Source: Helianthus annuus
Taxonomy: Eukaryota > Streptophyta > Magnoliopsida > Asterales > Asteraceae
Assembly: GCF_002127325.2 (NCBI RefSeq)
Contig: NC_035448.2
Span: 113,733,660 to 113,797,659 of the forward strand
Length of the DNA: 64,000 bases
Direction: 5' to 3'
Below the pieces are notes generated by a model, which worked only from the letters and a program-made list of their open reading frames with translations, had not been told where the DNA came from and ran no database searches. Positions within the stretch are counted from its first letter, which is position 1, and each line of letters begins with the position of its first letter. The position numbers and the translations under genes are program-made. Below are positions 31,939 through 43,824 of this stretch, one piece after another.

Positions 31939-33300
31939 ATGAAGTTCAATCGATTCAATGTGTTATCAACCCGTTTTGTTATATTTGATTGTTGGTGGAA
32001 GACGTAGAGGTTCTCGGAAGTCACAACTGCCCATCCGGTGGCGGTGCTTCGATAGAGGAAGTTGGTGGCGGTGGTGGTGGCCTGAAGAGGAACTATGACG
32101 GCGACATGGGTTCATTTAGGGTTTTGTCCAACGGTGGTCTTGTGATGGTTGTGGTTCAAGGCACAGGGCGGCGGCTAGGGTTTCACCACCACAAAACCCT
32201 AGGAAAGTCTTCGGATCTTTAATCCCAAAAATCATCTCATCCAGGTTTCTTTTGAGATTCTTTGATTGTTACGATATTGGTTTTCTTGATTCAAAGTCAT
32301 ATGATGTTTGAAATCTTATTACAGGTTCGTGTTCTTCACTTCTTCCTCTCTTAATTTTCCTTTGCTGTATGATTTTCTATTAGTTCATTACTTTAAAGTG
32401 AATGAATTACTTGATTTCTGTGTATATATATTTTACTTTGCAGTATGGTTTTTGATTAATTCGTTACTTTGAGGTGAAATGGTTACTTGATTTCTGAATA
32501 TATATGTATGTATAGCTATCTCTTTCTCTCTCACACACACGCTCACACACAGGCAGTTTGATTTTGTTAACGATTTTTGTTATGAATTTTTGTGAATTTA
32601 TGTTTTTGGTTGATGAATTGAAGGTGTCCGGTTGAAAATTGTGATATTGCTGTTAGGTAGGCTGCAAGTATTACTTCATTGCATAAAATTGGTCACCTCT
32701 TGATCCAGGTGCATATGTTTTGAAGAATAACTAATTTTAATATATGTAGCTCAGTTACTATTTTAGATATTTAAAACTAATACTTAAATGTTTGACTTAC
32801 TCTGCAATGTTGTGTGCTATTGTAGATGAACAATCCAAGATTTTGCCAAGCGATAAAGACTTGGTGAGGCAAAACATTTTTCTTTCTATAGCGAGTTCCT
32901 CCATTGTTGAGGTAAAAATGACTCATTGATCGTTTGTAAATGTTGTGTTGTCTTCCTCTATTTGTAATGTATGCGGTTGCTAATTATTTACAGGGCATAT
33001 TTGGGTGACTGTCTGAATATAATAATTTAGGGAACAAAGTGATGTCTCGGTCTGAAAGAGTTGATTATGGTCATTGGCTTCAACACCAACGAGGAATATT
33101 AACGAATTAAATATGTGGTTAGGTATGTATTCAAGACGTTTATATCCATCAATTCGTCTGTATATTTTGATTTGAAAGCTTTGATTTGTGATTCACAGGT
33201 CCGATGTTTCTACTACTCTGTTCTTCATGTACAATATGGCCCTTGAACCACCTTTGAAGAAATATGATAGGTAAATAACAAATTTCTGCAATGTTATGGG
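31939..33300 (+). other. Helitron cargo, gene-like but unassigned
   Basis: GC-richer, gene-like sequence with possible splice sites: a segment ending before GTAAAA at 32,911, one between TTTACAG (about 32,993) and GTATGT (about 33,123), and one from about 33,200 that reads SDVSTTLFFMYNMALEPPLK before GTAAAT at about 33,271. No continuous protein results and no family is recognised. I treat these as possible exon remnants only. Confidence 0.3.
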
Positions 33301-33859
33301 TCATACAGTTCCTAATCTTTATTTATTTATCCGTAGACTTCAGACATTTGTTAAGTGGTTTTGCTTTTGTTTGAGGTTTTGTTAATTGCTAATTATAAGT
33401 TTTGATATTGGAGGAAGCAATTGATGATCTCAGATATATCGAAGGGAATTCATTCCGACCCGGTGTGAACCCGATTGGTATTCACAAAGTACTCGAATTA
33501 TCAGACTCGGATTTCTTGTTTTAGTCGCCCAGTTTGTTACGAGTGCTTGAATAGTATTAGCTTTATTATTTAATCGGGTCAAAATGTACCGCGTTACAAA
33601 AAAGAAAAGTAACAATTTGATTCAGCCATAATTTGCAGCAGAATGATGGGCAGTCTTCAACACATGAGACGCAAAAGAATGAAACCCGCGGTCAGCCATT
33701 AGCCATTGTCCCAGACCCCAAACAGCTCTGGTCCCAGCCGACCAAGCATCGATGACTCAACCACAAGCTTATTCTTGCGTTTTTGGTTTTTATTTTAATA
33801 ATGTTTCTTTTGTCTTGAAATTAGGTGGTAATATCGATGCTTTCTTATTAAAAAGGAGA

Positions 33860-35434
33860 GGTTGAGAAGATTAAGTTCAGTGGGTGTACTTGGTGAAACA
33901 GATGAACTCTCCCATTCAATGCTCACCGGTTCTGCAAGCAAGAGAGCTCAGCTCCCCAAAAAGGTGATATAATGATCTCTAAAATTGGTTGGGTAGGTTG
34001 GGTCAGTAATGGGTCAAAAGGGGTAGTGCAGGTTGGGTCAAAACCATTTATAATCCTAATGGGTTTGGGTCAAAATGTACAACGTTACAAAAAAGAAAAG
34101 TAACAATTTGATTCAGGTAAAAAGAGGTCGTTGACATCAATAACTAAACTATAATCTTTTATTTTATATCTTTTGCAGTTCTCTAATCTTTCTCATACAA
34201 TTATGTATGCATCTACCCGCGAAAGCTACGATCAGGTATCTGCATTATCGCCATGTTTTATAAATACTTGATCTTTAACACATGAAAAGTTTTCTACTTT
34301 TGACTTATTTGGTAACGCAAATGACATGATTTTGTTATCATCAATTGTAAAAGAATATTAACTTAGCTAACATGTATGTTATTTGTAATAAAATATGCAA
34401 TTTCAAGTTGAAAGTAGCATAATAAAAGCTTAACTGATAGTCAAAGTATGTAACATACTAATTAATAAGACAAGATTAGAAACATGAATGGGGATCATTG
34501 TATAAATCTCATTACTCTGAACATTGTCAATTTAAAAGGATATAAAAGCTATTTTTTTTTGTATGATTTTTATCAAAACATATAGCTTGTATTATGAATA
34601 ATTAAAAAAATTATACAAATAGTTGTGGCTTCTATCATATCTAACTTATATGTCATGATATATATTCTGGAAAGCATTACAAGTTATGGGCCGGTTAAGG
34701 CCCAAATCAATCTTAGTGTCTTTCATCTTGGATGGTTAATAACTAGATTTGGGCCTTTTAAGACATGAACCAAACTTCTTGATCAACTGAACTGGGCCCA
34801 GGACCACATGTTCATATCTAGAAGCTATATTCGATTGTCCTAAATGGCTAAATGTATTAACTTTTGAACAACTCATTTCCTTCATGCAGTTTAATGTTTT
34901 AAAACTTGTAATGTTTATGTAGCTTTTATGAGCTATATATGTTACTAATGGATTTGTGATTGCATTTACACTTTACAGCATTGGAAAAACGACCACATGA
35001 GTCTCGAAAAACCTGTGCACCCGCATCATCGTATACAAGAAAAGAGATGGATGGATTCAAGTGGCGATTTAAGGATTGCACAAACAAGCACGAAATCACT
35101 ATGGTTAGTAATCTAAAACTCAAAAGCCTGCGAAAATTTACCTACTAAAAGACACATTAAACTCACATTTTATATTTTGCAGGATGAACACAAAGACTCT
35201 AAACTGTCTTTAATAACAAAAGATGAAGAAGAAGCAGCCCAAGCTTTCTTTGCGTTGGCTCAAACATTTAGCGAGACCTGTATGAATAAAACTTCAGATA
35301 TGGAACTGTCATCAATCATGGTACCACCAAATCAAACTAAAGAGACTAATGTGAAGAATGTGTTACAAAAGAGATGTTTGGTTCATGTTTACGTATGTCA
35401 TTTTATAAAGGTTGTGCAGACAGCCGAGAGTTAA
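33860..35434 (+). pseudogene. Unidentified multi-exon gene fragment inside the Helitron
   Basis: Three consecutive in-phase exons can be read: one ending at about 33,963 (GETDELSHSMLTGSASKRAQ), one at 34,179-34,235 (FSNLSHTIMYASTRESYDQ) between TTTTGCAG and GTATCT, and one at 34,979-35,103 starting HWKNDHMSLEKPVHPHHR. A fourth exon starts at 35,183 after TTTTGCAG and stays open to 35,434 (KDEEEAAQAFFALAQTF), but in a phase that does not follow exon three, so a frameshift is likely. I do not recognise the family. Its position inside a Helitron and the phase break argue for a captured fragment. Confidence 0.4.
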
Positions 35435-36549
35435 GGATGTCATGTGAATGTAATATCGGACAACAAGAGTGTTTGTAGTCACTAAAAAGATTTTAAAGGG
35501 AAATTATTGCTTGTATACAAAATTTCATTTACAAAATCGAAGGTAGATAAGTCATGAAAACACTGAAAGGAATTGACTTTTGATAGTCAATGAATGATCG
35601 ATGGAAATGTAATCTTCCAAGTTTATGGTGATTATGGCTCTGAAAACACATCACACCAAGTTTTTCCAAACCAACTATTCCACCAGGTTTAATATTTTTT
35701 TTATTTAAAAAGTTGTGATGTTGGGATAACTAAACAAACAAAAACTAAATTTAGCACTCTTCCTTAAATACAATGGCTTCTACTTATGCGCTTAGAGTGG
35801 ACCCATTGTTAGTGTTATATATCAAACCACAAATTTTATACTTGCTAAAAACGTATGATAATGGGATTATATGTTGTTTTTTTATTTAGGGAACCACCCG
35901 ACCCGCTCATTACCATGTACTTCTCGATCAGATTGGATTTCCTAGAGTTTTTTCCCAAATAGGTGTTCTTGGAAAACTTATTTACCAAAATGGGTACTTT
36001 AAAAAATATTTACTAAAATGGGTATTTTTTGAAAAGTTACATTTTCTCACTTCTAATGTTATTGGATAAAAAGAATTTTCTTTTTAAATATATTATTTTA
36101 CAAGAGTTGAAGGAAAAGATTATGGTAAACTTAAAAAATGGTCGTGAGATTCTATAAAAGTTTTTTAAATGATTTTTTAATTCTTTTATTAACATTCTTC
36201 TTCAGCTTTTTTTAAAATATACTTTAAAAGATCTTAATTCTTTCACAAAAATTTTTCAACATGAATATGAATATGTTAGTTTTATCAAGATTTTTGTTTT
36301 TTTATTTTTTGTTGTGTAAGTTACATGTATCTTTATTAGGGGTGCTAAATAGCCATGTTTGATTAGCGGGTCCTGCATATTAGTTACATCCTATGTGTAA
36401 GTTGTATAATTAGTTAACTAATACAAATGAATTATAACTTCAAGATTAATGCTAAAACTGTTTGCATAACTTTGCATAATGCAGGTATCAAAGAAGCACA
36501 AGTGCCATTGAGAAAGTGAAAAGCGTTTCAGTAGCAGGTAGGGTAAGGA

Positions 36550-36770
36550 TTGAAAATATTTTTTGAGGCTAAAGTGTCGGAATTGGATGGGCTTTCTTCT
36601 GCCCTTTCTGCAGTGGATATGGGGTCAGGGCCAGACAGGTGGAGGTGCTATTTAGAAGGCTTGGGCGAGTTTACTGTTTGCAACCTTCATTACAAGCTAC
36701 AGAGGTCTGGTGCATTCGGTAGTGGGTTAGGTTTCTGCTGGAACAATTGGTCTCTTTTGAAGTGATTTTT
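36550..36770 (+). pseudogene. LINE reverse-transcriptase C-terminal fragment
   Basis: The segment reads GPDRWRCYLEGLGEFTVCNL and later FCWNNWSLLK. The pattern of a W-x-W/C block, a short sheet ending FxV, and a WNxW-LK block is typical of the zf-RVT domain after plant L1-type reverse transcriptases. Only about 70 residues remain. It is probably a LINE scrap carried in the Helitron. Confidence 0.55.
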
Positions 36771-37242
36771 TTAGTGTGGAGGGTTGCTTTAAATGGGTTA
36801 CCCACGTTGACAGCCTTACAACAGAGAAGAATTGGTTTGGGCTCGGTCCGATAGCCTAATATATTAATTTCCATAGTCTCAAAATATATGTAACAATTTC
36901 TTTTTCGGGTTGTCCCAAAATAAATGCACTGTATGGTACATTTTTTTGTTGGTAATGTTTGCCAAACATGAATGGTTATCCACTTATAAGAAATCATATC
37001 AAAAAATTCTTTTGTAAGTATAATTTTTTTTAACACAATCCATAACCCGTGAAGCTCACGGGCAAATGGATGAAAAATTATGAATGGTTTAAACGTTTAT
37101 TTGATAAAAGCTCGATATGTAAATAAATGAGAGATCTTTATACTATCACCTGATGAAGTTATGAATAATTACTAGATTTTTGTCGTAAGTGGTTTGACTT
37201 AACCGGTTCGGACTTATAAATCTGGACGGTAAAAATAGGTAT

Positions 37243-37452
37243 GTGATAGGACCTGTAGTCGAGCCAATTATATTATGTGATATAAAAAATATATATAAAT
37301 GTTATGATGCCACTTATTTTTTGTATGTACTCTTCTATATATAAATGTTATGATGCCACTTATATTTTGTATGTACTCTTGTGGTGTCTCGCTGATCCCT
37401 TTTTTTATGTATTGCTAATACTCTTGCGGAACTCGACTACAGGTCTTATCAC
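37243..37452. repeat. Short inverted-repeat element
   Basis: GTGATAGGACCTGTAGTCGA (from 37,243) and its near-perfect reverse complement ending at 37,452 match at 20 of 21 positions. The interior has a 46-bp near-tandem duplication (about 37,292-37,385). It is probably a MITE inside the Helitron. Confidence 0.55.
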
Positions 37453-37756
37453 TAGCCGATCACGTTATTGAGGAACAAGTAATATCTTGAAGTGATTTGC
37501 GACAATTATTCAAGAAAACGTCATTTTGGGTTTACTTGATGCATCCATGGTTAAAATTTAGAGAAGTAGCTTTTGTGCCCACTTTTCAATACGTATAATA
37601 CTCGGGTCAGAACAATTTTTTGCATTGAAAGTGAATTGTGATCATTTTAAGCTAGACATATTGGTTTGCTTTGGTCATGTAATTGTTTTAGTGGGGCAAA
37701 TCATTGTGTGGAGTATTAGGTTATTAATTAATATTTATATATTTTTTTATTTTCAG

Positions 37757-38030
37757 GGACCACCGGATGGGCCGCACCTCGACTTAGAGATATCGCATTG
37801 TCTCTTTATAAGTTACGGGAACGTTGTGTTGATGTACGTTGAGATTGTTTTACAAATATTTGATGTGGCAATTTTGACCCATTTATTTGTGATTAATCTG
37901 TTTGGTGATTATTAATTGATTAGTATTTCTTTTTTGCAGGGTCGGATGTACATCATTGATGTATCTCAATCAGCTGATCTTGATTATCCTCATGCACTTG
38001 ATTTTTTCAAAGAGGATTGTATTCACGTAT
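37757..38030 (+). pseudogene. RIO1-type kinase gene fragment (two exons)
   Basis: Exon a (37,757-37,833, after TTTCAG and before GTACGT) encodes GWAAPRLRDIALSLYKLRE. Exon b (from 37,940, after TTTTGCAG) encodes GRMYIIDVSQSADLDYPHAL and continues FFKEDCIHVS. Both match consecutive parts of RIO1 atypical protein kinases, which act in late 40S ribosome maturation. The segment normally between them, with the catalytic-loop Asp (HGDLSEYN in the family), is absent, so no active kinase could result. The junction would still be in phase. A degraded second copy of the exon b end lies at about 38,148-38,195. Confidence 0.75.
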
Positions 38031-38767
38031 CTACAAGTTTTTTTAAACCTTTTTTTAATTAGTAGTTCATAGAGGTGTCGAGGCTCGGTTAATTTGGGTT
38101 TTGTTTTGTGTCAAATAAAAATTAGGTAATAAAGAGGCCAGTTCTATCCCATGCACTTGATTTTTTTAGACAGCGTCCTACTCACGTATAAAGAAGTAAA
38201 TGGAAATTTTGGTGTAAATCAAATTAGACATACCAATTCAACTGAAAATAAATGTTTATTGTGGCACTAGGGACCTTTGTCATTCTGCAAGGGCTTGATT
38301 TGTGATCATGTTTCTAACACTTGAACAGCATGCATCTTTTTATTGTACAAAACATGGAGTCAAATTAGCTTCACCTTTACACTTTTATCCATAAATAAAT
38401 GATGGAGTGCCAATGCAGTATATATACGTGTGTATGTGGGAAGTGGACGTTGAAGTTGGCACGTAAAAAGATTCAATTCATGGGTTGTTAATATTTTATA
38501 ACATAAATAACTAAGCTAATAAAACAATATGACGTTTGAAAACATGTCTTTTTATTTGATTCAAGGACACAATTAAAAGGTTATTAGCTTTACACGAAAA
38601 CTATGAATACACATGGAGACAAAGTTAGGATATTGATGAAACGGAACAAATAAATTATTGTGGGGAGGGAAAGAAGATACTAATGACTTTGAAAATGTTG
38701 TTTATGTATTTTTTTTTATTGAAAACTAAATTTTCCTAACCCGGGACGTTCCCGGGTGATAGCCTAG

Positions 38768-38839
38768 TGCATGTTATATAACAAATCACGCACGTTGTTG
38801 TACGTGAAGTACGTTAAACAGTAATGTACAATATACTTT

Positions 38840-38850
<11 letters not shown>
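38768..38850. mobile_element. Right half of the inverted-repeat element split by the Helitron
   Basis: Starts at the T that follows the Helitron CTAG end. Its reverse complement aligns with 31,530-31,600, supporting an original single element at this site. A (TA)n tract follows. Confidence 0.5.
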
Positions 38851-38880
<30 letters not shown>

Positions 38881-38882
<2 letters not shown>

Positions 38883-39296
38883 ACAAAGATCCGTTAGGAA
38901 CCACCCTTTATCGCGAGAACCAATGTGAACACAACCAAAAATGCCTAAAAATAGCTAAAAACACACAAAAAAAATCTTTTTTTATATATTTTTTATATAA
39001 AAATCGCTACTTTTAGTAGCTAAAAAAAATTTAATTTTTTTTTGCTACTAAAAGTGGCGATTTTAACATAAAAAATAATAAAAAAATTAGATTTTTTTTA
39101 GGTTTTTTTTGGGGTTTAGTTTTTAGCATTTTAGCTTTGGGGGGGAGGTGGGGGTTTAGGTTTTTGGGGGGGTTTTAGTTTTAAGCATTTAGCTTGGGGG
39201 GGGGGTGGGGGTGGGGGTTAGGTTTTTTTTAAGGTTTTTTTAGCTATTTTAGGTTCGGTTCTCGCAATAAAGGTGGTTCTCGCATGAACCTTACCC
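38881..39296. mobile_element. MITE-like foldback element between TA tracts
   Basis: The ends are inverted: GGAACCACCCTTTATCGCGA (about 38,898-38,917) against TTGCGAGAACCGAACC-type sequence at the right end (39,250-39,296). The centre has complementary A/T-rich runs with GCTACTAAAAGTGGCGATTT and long G tracts (39,140-39,215). Both sides are (TA)n, so the exact TSD cannot be read. Confidence 0.6.
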
Positions 39297-39525
39297 TATA
39301 TATATATATATATATTAAGTAAGTAGGTAAAATTACAAAACTACCCTTAATCGATTAGATTTAACTGAAAATTTTAACTTGGTTAGTATTAAAGGACAAA
39401 AGATGTAAAGATGTAATGAGTTTTCCAAATAAATGATTGTGACTATAATTATTGAACTTAAAGGCTATCCATTGCAATCTGATACAAACATAAAGGACGA
39501 AAATTGTAATTTACCCTTTATTTTG

Positions 39526-40476
39526 TGTTATCATTAAGGGTACTTTAGTCATTTTACATGTACTTAACTGAGTAAACTAACGTCCATCCACTCAGGGGAC
39601 TATCCGAGTAACAAAAGATCAAATCACAGGGAGCATATGTGTAATTTTAAAAAGTTAGAGACTAAAGGTGAAAAAATGAGAAACCACATGGACCATCCGG
39701 GTAATTAACTCTAAATAATATTACAACTTAATTAATAAACTCAGGCTATAAATCAAATTATTGCCAACAGTGTCGCAGATGGAAGGGCCCTTCAAAATCC
39801 CAGTTCTTTGGGTTCAACTTTATCCAGTATTCGTTTATCTATTTGGTTGATTTGTCACACAATTCATGTGTTTGACGAAATGTCTCAATGAAATTTCAAA
39901 CAATTCGACATAAGGGGTGAGTGCAATAGCTTTGTTAAAAAGGATCTAATGCCATGACTAACCAAACATAATAAGAAACCAAGAATTTAGATGACACTAA
40001 AACTAATCACAAGTGAATAAATTATGCTGAAATTTTTTGGCTAATTGTTTCTTGTGCATTGCTTGTCAATTGCCTTTTCATAATAAATTCATCAAAAGTC
40101 CTAATGACTGAATCTTAGTGAGCTTTTATGAACCTATTCTGACTAAAAGCTTAAGTATTAAAACATTTACAGCTAAAAGAAGTTTTTTTATAGATGCTAA
40201 AATGACTGAGAATTATGTCATCAAGTCGTTTCAATTAAGAGCTTTGACTGTAATTGTGTCAAGTTAGAGATTTGGTGACTGTTTTTTCTTCAGCAGGAAA
40301 ATTACTGGACGGCTTTACTTACTGTTCTTGAACTTTATTATATATCTTGTCATATGAATAAAAAATATAGAACAACAACAAATTATGTAAGGTAATTTAT
40401 AATGTGAAAATAAACATATTATATAACATTAAGTAGGTAGTAATAAAGATTTGAAGCAAAGATTCCTCTCCAAGGT
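39526..40476. other. Spacer between the MULE and the receptor kinase
   Basis: At about 39,580-39,711 lies one arm of the inverted-repeat family found complete at 47,160-48,072: ACTCAGGGGACTATCCGAGT near the start and CATCCGGGTAATTAACTCT at the end. The remaining 760 bp are AT-rich with no gene seen; they include the presumed 3' untranslated region of the receptor kinase. Confidence 0.55.
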
Positions 40477-43400
40477 TCAGGTAGAGATCTTGTTCCTTTT
40501 GGCTGCACGCGTCTCTACTGAGAGGTCCAGAGTAATATCCTTCATCGATGGCCTATACTGAGGGTTCTTCTGCACGCATGAGATTGCAACCTCAACAAGT
40601 TGTTCCACTTGCTGAGCAACTTGTTGCACAGGCGGAGGAAGGCGTTGGTCCAGAAGATCAGTATGAGATATGCCTTTTGTGTCTTGTAACATTGTGAGGA
40701 GATCTCCGGGATGCTGACCTATTATAACTTCTAGTGTTAGTACCCCAAAGCTGTAAACATCACACTTCTCATTCACTTCCATCGTGTATGCAAGTTCTGC
40801 AAAACAAAAACTCAAGTCAACATCATCTGCATACAATTAGTTGAAAGATTGATTTATATATACCTGGAGCAATGTAACCAAGCGTCCCGGCAAAAGAAGT
40901 CCAGTTTGACGAGTCTGGTTTTAATAGCCTGGCAGTGCCGAAATCAGACACATGAGCAACCCAATCGGAATCGAATAAAATATTGTTGCTTGATAAGTCC
41001 CTATGGATGATTGGTTGTGAACAATCATGGTGCATATATGATAAGGCCTTTGCAATACTTTTAACAGTATTCACCCTTTTCTTCCAGTCAAATTCAACAG
41101 CTTGTTCCATGTGATTCAGTACGTCCCTTAAGCTCCCTCCGGACAAGAACTCATACACCAAAAATGAGTGACGTGAATGTGAACAGAATCCGTAGAGTTT
41201 GACTATGTTCTGGTGACGTATTTCCGTCAAAGCTCGGATTTCATTTTCAAAACTCTTGAGATTTTGCACCTCACCATCTTCTGGTGCGTGAATTTTTTTC
41301 ACCGCAAAAACTTCAGATGACAATTCTGCTTTGTAAACAGTTCCGTATCCACCAATTCCAACAACATGCTTCGAGTCAAAGTCCTCCAAGGCTTCAATCA
41401 TTTTCTCATACACCATTTTCCCATCATAGCTCCAAATGGTAAAAGGTCTTGCTTTAGTTTCCTGTGGCCTAATGGTTGCATTTAGGTTTCGTTTATGGAG
41501 GTAGCAATATGTGAAAACAATAAAAACCACAAGCAACATAAATCCCAATGTAGGAAGTATGATCAGAATCACAACCAGAATCACAACCGAAGCCTTCTTT
41601 TGATCACTTTGGTTTCCACGCTGGATGGGACAGGCTAATCCTGTGTTATTTCCACACAACCCTTTGTTATGTCCAAGTGCCTCCATTGGAGCATCATCAA
41701 ATGCTCGCATCTTTGGAAGTGGGCCCTCTAACTGATTGAAAGATACATCGACTGTGGTTAAACCTAACATTGCAGTGAAACTTAAAGGAATAGAGCCTGT
41801 GAGGTTATTGTGAGAGAGGTTCAACAATTGTACAACTGTCAAACCCCCAAGCTGTGGTGGTATACCTCCAGTCAAATTATTGTGAGAGAGGTCAAGAGAT
41901 TCTAACTTTTCCAACTTGGAAATACCAATAGGAATAATTCCTTCAAATATATTATTGCTTAAGTTCAAGCTCCTTAACTTTAAGCAGTCTCCTAAATTTT
42001 CATTGATTGGGCCGGTGAGAGAATTTTGTGCTAAGTTAAGTTCTTCCAAGTTGTGCAGATCTCCCAAATTTGAAGGAATTGTACCTGACAGCTTATTGTC
42101 GTCTAAGTTCAACTTCATCAGTGAGCTTAAGTTTTTAAAGGTTGTTGGAATTTCACCAACTATGTGATTTGATGAGAGACTAAGCACCACTAATTTTGTT
42201 GCGTCTCCTACCTCTGAAGATATTATTCCAGACAAATTGTTGTTGGATATCTTTAAGCTAGTTAAATTAGTACAGGACCCCCAGTTGCTAGACACCTCGC
42301 CATAGAACTTATTGGAACTCAAGTCCATATAAACCAACTCCGGGTATATCCCAAAATCTTCAGAGATGTTTCCGGTCAATTGGTTATTTTCAAGCCGGAC
42401 TCTGACTAAGCTACTACAGTTTTTTAAGCTCTTTGGTACATGGCCGGAGAAGAGATTGTTGCTCACAGTGAAATGATTAAGAAAGCCTGAGACACATATA
42501 TTGTCTGGTAAAGGACCAGAGAGCTTGTTGTTAGACACGGAGAATTTTATCATGTTTGTTAGATTCATATCTTGAGGAATGGAACCTACAAGATTATTCA
42601 TGAACAAGTTCATTGCAACAAGAGCTGTTCTCTTTCCTAACTCAGGTGGTATGAAGCCACTGAATTTGTTATCATCTAAGAGCAACTCTGCAAGCTGAGT
42701 GTAATTGGCAAAATAATTTGGAATCGACCCAGATATGTTGTTATGACTAAGGTACATCCTTCCTAGCCTACTGAAGTTTTGGAGGGTAACTGGAATGGTA
42801 CCTGTGATATGGTTCTTGTCAATTTCAAGATCTATGAGATCCCGAGCAGCAGCAAGTTCAGATGGAATGGACCCAGAAAGTTCATTACTATACAGATAAA
42901 GGTATAAGAGAGAGGTTAAATTTCCTATTGAAGAAGGAATGACTCCAGTAAGATGATTCTGAGAAACGTCAATGCTTTTTAGGAAACTCAGTGTCCCAAT
43001 TTCTGGAGGGATTGGCCCCTCAAAGTCATTGTCATGTATGGCAATGAAAATTAGCTTCTTGAGGTTACCTATGCTATTTGGGATATGACCAATAAGACGG
43101 TTACTAAACAAATGAAGTCGAGTTAAATTCGTGAGGTTACCTATGCTATATGGGATATGACCGGTAAGACTGTTACTGGTCAAAGTAAGCTCTCTTAAAG
43201 ATCCTAGATTTCCTATCTCCGATGGTATCAACCCTGAGAAGTTATTATTGTCCAGGTATAAATTTCTGAGATTAGACATGTTCCCAATACTGGAAGGAAT
43301 GTGGCCATAGAGCGAGTTATATGAAAGATTAAAAGTTTCAATATTTCGTAGTGACCATGTATCAAGATCATCAAGTGTACCTGTTAAGTTTACATTTTGA

Positions 43401-43651
43401 ATTATGATGCTTGTTACAACACTTTCTGCAGCTGTAGTAGCGTTACTGCAACCGATTCCGGTCCAGTTGTTATGGCATGGGTTGCTTCCAACCCATGATG
43501 AAAGAACTGATTGGCTTTGTTTATCAAGGCTGGCTTTCCATTTCAAAAGAGCAGATGCTGCTACACTTGTTGGTGTAGCAGTTGCAAGTGAAGGGGCATA
43601 CAAAAGATTATAACAAGAAAAGAGTAAGACTGCTACAACGGAGCCGGACAT
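40477..43651 (-). CDS. LRR receptor-like kinase (MIK2-like)
   Basis: Exon 1 is 43,651-40,864, a 67-bp GT-AG intron is 40,863-40,797, and exon 2 is 40,796-40,477, giving about 1,035 residues. A signal peptide ([20 protein letters not shown]) precedes an N-cap with the Cys pair [10 protein letters not shown]. About 23 plant-type LRRs follow, then the C-cap CGNNTGLAC, a membrane helix ([20 protein letters not shown]) and a kinase domain. The kinase has the glycine loop [11 protein letters not shown], Lys in [17 protein letters not shown] and SDFGTARLL, so it is an active RD-type kinase. The intron falls within GYIAPE, as in MIK2-like LRR receptors. It probably senses a peptide at the plasma membrane; the ligand is unknown. 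No stops or frameshifts; it is the only intact-looking host gene here. Confidence 0.9.
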
Positions 43652-43713
43652 GAAGGAACTAAGATAAAAGTTTACCAGAAAAAAGTAAGTAAAAATATAT
43701 GAACGAAAGAAAC

Positions 43714-43824
43714 AAAGAGCTGAGGAATAAGGTCTAGTATTGAAGTCTGTAAAACTCAAGACTTGCTTAAAGAGCTGAGGAATAAGGTCTAGTATTGAAG
43801 TCTGTAAAACTCAAGACTTGCTTA
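43714..43824. repeat. 55-bp tandem duplication upstream of the receptor kinase
   Basis: The 55 bp containing GAGCTGAGGAATAAGGTCTA occur twice head to tail (43,714-43,768 and 43,769-43,823), 60-170 bp upstream of the start codon. They probably lie in the 5' untranslated leader or core promoter. Confidence 0.85.

Larger units (their letters stand above)
31666..38767 (+). mobile_element. Non-autonomous Helitron carrying gene fragments
   Basis: The 3' end has the hairpin ACCCGGGA-CGT-TCCCGGGT (38,739-38,757), six bases, then CTAG (38,764-38,767), followed by T. The 5' end is an A|TC junction at 31,665/31,666 reading TCTATATATATAATATATGA, similar to many plant Helitron starts. The exact 5' base is uncertain because the flank is a TCTATA repeat. 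No Rep/helicase gene is present. The cargo is all in + orientation: putative exons at 33,860-35,434, a LINE piece near 36,590-36,765 and RIO1 exons at 37,757-38,030. Gene capture is common in plant Helitrons. Confidence 0.72.
30338..39516. mobile_element. Mutator-like (MULE) element carrying nested insertions
   Basis: Terminal inverted repeats of about 145 bp: 30,338-30,480 begins GGATAAATTACAC and 39,371-39,516 reads inward GGGTAAATTACAA; both continue through a shared GTTTGTRTC...TTGCAATGGAT section. With the perfect 9-bp duplication outside, this fits a MULE. Length is 9,179 bp, but a Helitron of 7.1 kb accounts for most of it, leaving about 2.1 kb. No MURA transposase is visible, so it is non-autonomous. 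The interior left part (30,481-31,483) has low-complexity CACCACC and GGTGGT tracts and no convincing gene. Confidence 0.75.

Noticed and set aside
30338..39516. A Pack-MULE that itself captured the gene fragments
   Set aside because: The fragments lie wholly between Helitron ends, and the foldback element split by the Helitron shows that they came in with the Helitron.
43652..43759. A longer start for the receptor kinase, from 43,759
   Set aside because: The codon at 43,759 is TTG, not ATG. The first ATG in frame is at 43,651 and directly opens a good signal peptide.
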